Positions 5,578-10,780 of a stretch of 10,780 bases of DNA are shown here, in pieces. The stretch's first letter is position 1, and each line of letters opens with the position of its first letter. Source of the stretch: an uncultured Bacteroidales bacterium (GTDB lineage: Bacteria > Bacteroidota > Bacteroidia > Bacteroidales > Paludibacteraceae); the NCBI GenBank assembly GCA_946405045.1, contig CAMJFV010000047.1, forward strand, positions 1 to 10,780, written 5' to 3'. The translations under genes and the position numbers were made by a program. The notes beneath the pieces were generated by a model. That model did not search any database, was not told the DNA's origin, and was given only the letters and a program-made list of their open reading frames with translations.

Positions 5578-8500
5578 TGAATAAACTGATCGATTTTATT
5601 ATTTCCTTTTCTCTCAACAGGAAATATCTGATACTCTGTATCACTTTGCTAATGATAATCACAGGAGTGTTCTGCTTTAAGCATACTCCAGTGGATGCGT
5701 TCCCCGACGTCACTAACACAAAAGTCACTGTTATAACACAATGGTCGGGAAGAAGTGCGGAGGAGATTGAGAAATTCGTGACCATCCCGATTGAGATAGC
5801 AATGAACGCTACTCAGAAGAAGACGGATATCCGCAGCGTGACATTGTTTGGCTTGTCAGTGGTGACGATAATGTTTGAAGATGATGTCGACGACGAGTTT
5901 GCTCGACAACAGGTGTATAACCTGCTTAAAGATGCTGATTTGCCTAATGATGTCGAACCGGAAGTCCAGCCTTTGCAAGGGCCTACGGGCGAGGTGTTCA
6001 GATATACATTAAGCAGCGAAACTCATTCTGTCCGTGAACTTAAGACTATTCAGGACTGGGTTGTAGAAAGGAATATCCGCGCAGTGTCGGGAGTGGCTGA
6101 TGTCGTCAGTTTTGGTGGAGAGGTAAAGACATTTGAAGTGAGTGTCAATCCTAATAAACTTGCCACATACGGAATAAGTTCACTTGAACTCTTTGAAGCG
6201 ATATCAAAAAGCAATACCAACGTTGGTGGCGACGTCATTGAGAAATGTCAACAATCATACGTCGTCAGAGGAATTGGGTTGATCAACAACATTGAGGAGA
6301 TAGGCAATATTGTCGTGAAGAATATCGGTGACACGCCAATCCTCGTGAAAAACTTAGCCAAAGTGAATGAATCGTGCCAGCCACGACTCGGACAAGTAGG
6401 ACGTGGAGAAGAGGACGATGTGGTGGAAGGAATTGTTGTGATGCGAAAAGGCGAAAATGCACAGGAAGTCATCACCGCTCTTAAAGAAAAGATCAGCTAT
6501 ATCCAGAAGGAACTCCTTCCTGACGGTGTTGAAATAAAACCATTCTACGACCGTGAAGACCTGGTGGATCTTGCCGTCGGGACTGTTTTCCACAATGTGT
6601 TGGAAGGGATTTTTCTCGTCACACTCATTGTATTCCTATTTATGAAGGATTGGAGAACGACATTCATTGTGGCCATTGTTATACCCCTTGCTCTACTTTT
6701 CGCATTCATCTGTCTGCATTTGAAAGGAATGAGTGCCAACCTATTATCTATGGGATCGATCGATTTCGGAATCATAATAGACGGTGCTGTGGTGATGGTG
6801 GAGGCACTCTTCGTCGCACTGGATGAAAAAGCAAGGGCAATAGGAATGGAGGCTTTTGGCAAACTTAGCAAGGGAGGAGTCATCCGTACTACAGCAAGGA
6901 CAAAAGCCAAGTCGGTGTTTTTCTCCAAACTTATCATAATCACAGCTCTGATTCCGATTTTCTCGTTCCAGAAAGTGGAGGGCAAAATGTTTTCTCCACT
7001 TGCTTTCACACTTGGATTCGCACTACTTGGGGCTCTGCTTTTCACACTTACGCTTGTGCCTGTCCTCTCCCGAATGCTACTTGGTAAGAATGTGAAGGAG
7101 AAACGCAATCGTTTCCTTGAACTTGTATACGATATCACAGACAAAACGTTTGCATGGTGCCATAGGAATGCCTGCAAGGTAATCGTTGGGGCGACGGTGG
7201 TGATGATAGCCGGGCTATCTGCTTTCGCCCTGTTGGGAACTGAATTCCTTCCCGAAATGAACGAGGGAAGCATCTATATCAGAGCTACAATGCCACAAAG
7301 TATCTCACTTGCCGAAAGCACGAAAATGGCCAAACAGCTAAGATCAGAAGTCGGAGAGTTTGCGGAAGTGAAGGAGGTTATCACCCAGACTGGCCGCCCG
7401 AACGATGGCACCGACGCTACCGGATTCTATAATATCGAGTTGTTCGTCAAGATTCATCCAGAAAACGAGTGGAAATCTGGAATGACAAAGGAGGAGCTTA
7501 TGGAGAAGATGAATCAGAAATTGAGCCAACATAAAGGCATAGATTTCAATTTCTCACAACCGATCAGTGATAATGTTGAAGAGGCTGTGAGCGGAGTGAA
7601 AGGAGCAATCGTCGCTAAGATTTATGGAAAAGATCTGTATGAATCAGAACGTATAGCGGAGAAGGTGGCAAAGACAATGCAGCCTATCCCTGGAATTGCC
7701 GACCTTGGTGTGTTGCGTAATATTGGTCAACCAGAGATTCAGATTAACTTGGACGAAAGTCGATTGGCTCGTTATGGCGTAAGCAAAGATGATGTGCAGT
7801 CTACTATCGAGATGGCTATTGGTGGCAAAGTCGCGTCGCAAGTATATGAAGAAGAGCGAAAATTTGATCTTGTTGTCCGTTACGACAAACCTTTTCGTAA
7901 AGACGAGAATGAAATTGCAAAGATCAAAGTAGAGAATTGTGAAGGAGCAATGATTCCTATTGGTGAACTGGCAGACATCCGTCTAATCACCGGTCCGCTG
8001 ATTATCTATCGTGATGGACAAGAACGCTACTGTGCGGTGAAGTTCTCCGTGCGCGACAGAGATATGGGAAGTGCGGTGGCGGAGTCGCAGAAGAAAGTGA
8101 GTATGAATGTGCCACTGTCCGAAGGATACAGGATAGAATGGAAAGGTGATTTTGAGAATCAACAACGAGCATCATCGCGTCTGGCACAAGTGGTGCCAAT
8201 CAGTATTCTGATTATATTCGCCATTTTATACATACTGTTCGGGAACGCCAGAGACGCCTCACTTGTGTTGCTCAATGTCCCATTCGCCGCTGTCGGAGGA
8301 ATCCTGATCTTACTCATTACAGGCTTCAATTTCTCCATTTCCGCAGGAATCGGATTCATCTGTCTGTTTGGTATCTGCATCCAGAACGGAGTGATAATGA
8401 TTATGGATATCAAGCATTTCATACGTCATGGCGAGACGTTGCAAGATTCAATCGACATGAGTGTTCATAGCCGCACACGCGCTGTGCTGATGACCGCAAT

Positions 8501-8702
8501 GATGGCAATATTCGGTTTGATTCCAGCAGCCTTAAGTCATGGAATCGGTAGTGAGAGCCAACGGCCATTGGCAATCGTCATCATTGGCGGACTGATATTC
8601 GCTACGATTTTCACACTTCTTATATTCCCTCTTTTCGTGGAGAAGATATACAGTTGGAGAATCTACGACAAAACAGGCATATTGCAACGTCGAAAGTTGT
8701 AA
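5577..8702 (+). CDS. czcA: Heavy-metal efflux RND pump, CzcA/CusA family, divalent-cation type
   Basis: At 1041 residues this is a normal-length HME-RND proton/cation antiporter of the inner membrane, with 12 expected membrane segments. The first is at about 12-34, and 2-4 lie in 335-410. The N-terminal VDAFPDVTNTKVTVITQW (39-56) is characteristic of the CzcA/CusA family. Membrane segment 4 reads SIDFGIIIDGAVVMVEA; Asp396, Asp402 and Glu409 correspond to the Asp402/Asp408/Glu415 set of Cupriavidus CzcA needed for proton-coupled export. Further family motifs are RTTARTKAKSVFFSKLII (437-454), GTEFLPEMNEGSIYIRATMP (554-573) and QTGRPNDGTDATGF (604-617). The DFGxxxDGA pattern is that of pumps for Zn, Co, Cd or Ni; Cu/Ag pumps lack the first Asp. 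The precise metal is not decidable from sequence. The start overlaps the adaptor stop and is fixed by that coupling. Confidence 0.93.
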   Translation: MNKLIDFIISFSLNRKYLILCITLLMIITGVFCFKHTPVDAFPDVTNTKVTVITQWSGRSAEEIEKFVTIPIEIAMNATQKKTDIRSVTLFGLSVVTIMFEDDVDDEFARQQVYNLLKDADLPNDVEPEVQPLQGPTGEVFRYTLSSETHSVRELKTIQDWVVERNIRAVSGVADVVSFGGEVKTFEVSVNPNKLATYGISSLELFEAISKSNTNVGGDVIEKCQQSYVVRGIGLINNIEEIGNIVVKNIGDTPILVKNLAKVNESCQPRLGQVGRGEEDDVVEGIVVMRKGENAQEVITALKEKISYIQKELLPDGVEIKPFYDREDLVDLAVGTVFHNVLEGIFLVTLIVFLFMKDWRTTFIVAIVIPLALLFAFICLHLKGMSANLLSMGSIDFGIIIDGAVVMVEALFVALDEKARAIGMEAFGKLSKGGVIRTTARTKAKSVFFSKLIIITALIPIFSFQKVEGKMFSPLAFTLGFALLGALLFTLTLVPVLSRMLLGKNVKEKRNRFLELVYDITDKTFAWCHRNACKVIVGATVVMIAGLSAFALLGTEFLPEMNEGSIYIRATMPQSISLAESTKMAKQLRSEVGEFAEVKEVITQTGRPNDGTDATGFYNIELFVKIHPENEWKSGMTKEELMEKMNQKLSQHKGIDFNFSQPISDNVEEAVSGVKGAIVAKIYGKDLYESERIAEKVAKTMQPIPGIADLGVLRNIGQPEIQINLDESRLARYGVSKDDVQSTIEMAIGGKVASQVYEEERKFDLVVRYDKPFRKDENEIAKIKVENCEGAMIPIGELADIRLITGPLIIYRDGQERYCAVKFSVRDRDMGSAVAESQKKVSMNVPLSEGYRIEWKGDFENQQRASSRLAQVVPISILIIFAILYILFGNARDASLVLLNVPFAAVGGILILLITGFNFSISAGIGFICLFGICIQNGVIMIMDIKHFIRHGETLQDSIDMSVHSRTRAVLMTAMMAIFGLIPAALSHGIGSESQRPLAIVIIGGLIFATIFTLLIFPLFVEKIYSWRIYDKTGILQRRKL

Positions 8703-8746
8703 CCATGCAAGATATTTATTTTCTTTGTGTTAGTTAAGTTTATTTA

Positions 8747-8778
8747 GAAGGGAGTTCCATCAAAATGGAATTCTCTTT
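8747..8778 (+). promoter_or_regulatory. 14-bp RNA hairpin between pump and regulator genes
   Basis: GAAGGGAGTTCCAT (8747-8760) pairs with ATGGAATTCTCTTT (8765-8778) around a CAAA loop; 11 pairs are Watson-Crick and 3 are G-U in RNA. It lies 45 bases past the pump stop and ends 13 bases before the preferred ATG of the response regulator at 8792. It could attenuate read-through from the pump genes, protect a 3' end, or control regulator translation. There is no U-run after it, so a simple intrinsic terminator is unlikely. A weak -7-like TTTCTTTG (one mismatch) is seen at 8720-8727. Confidence 0.55.
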
Positions 8779-8791
8779 ACGTGAAAATTCT

Positions 8792-9484
8792 ATGGCAGAA
8801 AAGAAGAAAATATTCATTGCTGAAGATGAACTAAACATCTGCGATTTTGTAAAACGTGGATTGGAGGATTATGGATATTCCGTCACCGTAGCTAACAACG
8901 GGGATGAGGCTTGGAATATTTTAAGCGAAGAATGTCTTTTTGATCTTGTCATTCTTGACATACGCATGCCAGGAAAGAGCGGATTAGACGTATGTAAACT
9001 CATCCGAGCCAACTATTCCTACTCTGTGCCAGTGTTGATGCTGACGGCATTAGGCACTACGGACGACGTTGTGATGGGGCTTCACGCGGGTGCGGATGAT
9101 TACTTGGTCAAACCATTCAAGTTTGTGGAGCTTCTTGCGCGCATAGAAGCATTGTTGCGACGATCTTCATTCGCAGCTAATAATAATCTGGTCCAATATG
9201 CCGACTTGAAATGTGATCCATCGACACATAAAGCATCAAGAGGCAGTCTGGATGTGGAGCTAAGCGTCAGAGAGTACCGTCTGCTTGAATATTTCGTATT
9301 GCATCACGACGAAGTGCTCTCGCGCAGCCAATTGTTGCGTGACGTGTGGGATAAAGACTTTGACACCAACACTAATATAGTCGACGTGTATGTCCGCTAC
9401 ATTAGAAACAAGATTGATGATCCATTTCCCGACAAACTAATCCATACTGTTGTCGGAATGGGATATATGATGAACAAACAATGA
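8792..9484 (+). CDS. OmpR/PhoB-family response regulator of the metal efflux locus
   Basis: This is a 230-residue two-domain DNA-binding regulator. The receiver domain (about 1-120) has the acidic pair Glu11-Asp12 in IFIAEDE, the phospho-acceptor Asp56 in LVILDIRMPG, Thr85 in LMLTALG and Lys107 in YLVKPF. The winged-helix domain (about 130-228) shows LSVREYRLLEYF, SRSQLLRDVW, recognition-helix NIVDVYVRYIRNKI and the terminal VVGMGYMM wing, as in CusR/CopR-type regulators. I chose the ATG at 8792 over an in-frame ATG at 8765. The longer form adds only MEFSLRENS, its start codon is buried in the 8747-8778 hairpin, and MAEKKKIFIAED is the usual beginning of a receiver. Its end overlaps the kinase start by 4 bases (ATGA). 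The likely target is the efflux promoter at 3154-3231, by inference. Confidence 0.9.
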   Translation: MAEKKKIFIAEDELNICDFVKRGLEDYGYSVTVANNGDEAWNILSEECLFDLVILDIRMPGKSGLDVCKLIRANYSYSVPVLMLTALGTTDDVVMGLHAGADDYLVKPFKFVELLARIEALLRRSSFAANNNLVQYADLKCDPSTHKASRGSLDVELSVREYRLLEYFVLHHDEVLSRSQLLRDVWDKDFDTNTNIVDVYVRYIRNKIDDPFPDKLIHTVVGMGYMMNKQ

Positions 9485-10668
9485 ATAAAGGTCAACAAGT
9501 TTCTTTAATCTATTCTGCAATCACCATTTCACTGGTTGTCGTTGCAGGTGTGATATTCTTTGTGTTGCAGTCGCACTATGCAGAGAAGATCTATTTCCGT
9601 TATTTGGAAGAGAAGGCAATAGCCGTAGCCATGGAGCGTTTTGAAAAAGACGAGTTGAGCGCGGAAAAATACCGACGGATAGTGTACAATCGAGAACAAA
9701 GCATTCCCACGTCGCGCGAATTATTCATCAATATGCAGAATAGAGCGGAGGCAGAATCCCATCTTGGAGAATTTCTCACAAAAAATGAAATTGAAGAACT
9801 CACTAACGATAGTATTGTAAGATTCCATAAAGACGGAGAGATCGGATTGACCCTTGTCTACGACGATAATGAAGGAGTGTTTGCGGTAGTTGTGTTGAGC
9901 CGTAATCCATATATCTCTGAAATAAGCAAAACATTCGGTTACTCACTAGTGTTGTTGGTTTTTGCCACAGGCATTGTCCTGTTCTTAATTAGCAGACTTT
10001 ATGCCATAAAAGTTTATAAAAAGATTGACCACAATTATCAGACGGAAAAGCTCTTTGTCAATAATGCATCCCATGAAATCAACAACCCTCTGACTGCTAT
10101 TCAAGGAGAGTGTGAGGTGGCTTTGATCAAAACACGTACCGTCGACGAATACAAACAATCGCTTCAGAAAATCAGTCTCGAGGCTGAGCGAGTAATAAGC
10201 ATCATGAAAAATCTGTTGCTCTTCTCTCATACTCGTTCGGAACATTTTGATCCAGACTCATTGAATGAAGTGAATGTTGGCAATTTTATGCAGTCGTTTG
10301 CAGACGATAAGACTAACATGGAAGTCGTAAACAATTTTTCCATAAAAATCAAAGAAGACCTATTGCGTATTGCGATACGAAACATCATCAGCAATGCCCA
10401 TAAATATTCAAAACATGAACCTGTCAAAGTCAGCGTGAACAATCGTAAGATAATCATCAACGACAATGGGATAGGTATACCAAAGGATGAATTGAAAAAT
10501 ATCACACAACCATTTTATAGGGCATCAAACACATCCGATGCCAAAGGGGCAGGCATAGGTTTAGCATTGTCGAGAGAAATTCTCAGCAGGTTCAATGTAG
10601 ATATATCATTCGTATCTGAATTGGGCAGAGGGACGTCGGTCGTCGTGGATTTTGGAAAGATCCGTTAA
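9481..10668 (+). CDS. Membrane sensor histidine kinase partnered with the response regulator
   Basis: This 395-residue kinase is expected to phosphorylate the response regulator encoded immediately upstream. It has membrane segment 1 at about 9-30 and a periplasmic sensor of roughly 120 residues (31-150). Membrane segment 2 is at about 153-172, followed by the cytoplasmic part. The H-box is NNASHEINNPLTAIQGE with phospho-acceptor His198. The N-box RNIISNAHKYSK follows at 300-311, then G1 INDNGIGIP (326-334), the F-box ITQPFYRASN (341-350) and G2 GAGIGLALSREI (356-367). All catalytic boxes look intact. Only about 25 residues separate membrane segment 2 from the H-box, so there is no room for a HAMP domain. 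The sensor region has scattered His (32, 94, 116) but no recognisable metal-binding cluster. The ATG overlaps the regulator's stop, so the two are translationally coupled. The signal is probably periplasmic metal, judging from the neighbouring pump. Confidence 0.92.
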   Translation: MNKGQQVSLIYSAITISLVVVAGVIFFVLQSHYAEKIYFRYLEEKAIAVAMERFEKDELSAEKYRRIVYNREQSIPTSRELFINMQNRAEAESHLGEFLTKNEIEELTNDSIVRFHKDGEIGLTLVYDDNEGVFAVVVLSRNPYISEISKTFGYSLVLLVFATGIVLFLISRLYAIKVYKKIDHNYQTEKLFVNNASHEINNPLTAIQGECEVALIKTRTVDEYKQSLQKISLEAERVISIMKNLLLFSHTRSEHFDPDSLNEVNVGNFMQSFADDKTNMEVVNNFSIKIKEDLLRIAIRNIISNAHKYSKHEPVKVSVNNRKIIINDNGIGIPKDELKNITQPFYRASNTSDAKGAGIGLALSREILSRFNVDISFVSELGRGTSVVVDFGKIR

Positions 10669-10690
10669 GTTAGAAATAGGATAGATATAT

Positions 10691-10738
10691 TATATTCCGC
10701 TACGAAAGTAAATTTTTAGATATTCGTAGCGGAATATA
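10691..10738. repeat. Perfect 16-bp inverted repeat after the kinase gene
   Basis: TATATTCCGCTACGAA (10691-10706) is the exact reverse complement of TTCGTAGCGGAATATA (10723-10738), with a 16-base AT-rich spacer. It begins 22 bases after the kinase stop codon. It may fold as an mRNA 3' stem-loop that ends the operon, though no U-run follows directly. It could equally be a divergent operator or a small palindromic element. The remaining bases to the window end show no gene I can support. Confidence 0.85.
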
Positions 10739-10780
10739 CGGTTATTTATTACGCTATGAAACCATATTTTTATTGTTCAT

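Noticed and set aside
6545..7273. 242-codon open frame on the minus strand
   Set aside because: It is antisense to the well-conserved central part of the RND pump and has the Ser/Arg/Thr-rich composition of a shadow frame.
8765..8791. Longer start for the response regulator (adds MEFSLRENS)
   Set aside because: The ATG lies in the stem of a strong hairpin, the extra residues are absent from typical receiver domains, and MAEKKKIFIAED is a normal beginning.
10754..10780. 3' end of a minus-strand gene entering from the right edge
   Set aside because: Only eight open codons are visible before the window ends, which is too little to support a gene.

Overview
The window looks like a chromosomal segment of a Bacteroidota bacterium, probably of the Bacteroidales (Prevotella-like; the genus is inference). 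Five start-proximal sites match the Bacteroidota -7 promoter element TAnnTTTG. The gene content also fits that phylum: an NhaC-type antiporter, a DUF4143-type ATPase, a DUF559 protein and an HME-RND pump.

The left third (1-3069) is read entirely on the minus strand. In transcription order from the right, it holds a class I SAM-dependent methyltransferase, a small DUF559/PD-(D/E)XK endonuclease-like protein, an NhaC-family Na+/H+ antiporter, and the first 164 codons of a P-loop ATPase that runs off the left edge. Two kinds of repeat lie between or inside these genes. One is a four-copy, exactly 33-bp-periodic array (520-633) directly upstream of the ATPase promoter. The other is two pairs of C5/G5 palindromic repeats that flank the DUF559 gene in opposite orientations. 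They run into the neighbouring genes, adding about 20 codons to the antiporter N-terminus and the last residues and stop codon to the methyltransferase.

The right two thirds (3254-10668) are read on the plus strand and form a heavy-metal efflux locus: a TolC-type outer membrane factor, a lipoprotein periplasmic adaptor, a 1041-residue CzcA/CusA-family RND pump, then an OmpR-type response regulator and a histidine kinase. The first three genes are spaced by 2 nt and a 1-nt overlap, and the two regulators overlap by 4 nt. The two blocks are separated by about 90 nt containing a long hairpin. The pump's fourth membrane segment carries the D-F-G-x3-D-x6-E charged set of divalent-cation (Zn/Co/Cd/Ni) pumps rather than the Cu/Ag form. 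The simplest model is a self-contained divalent-metal sensing and export unit, with the regulator acting on the divergent promoter region 3070-3253, where a TTCTAA repeat lies upstream of the -7 box.

The most unusual material is the pair of repeat systems in the left third. The 112 bases after the kinase gene contain only a perfect 16-bp inverted repeat. No intergenic stretch exceeds 300 bases.
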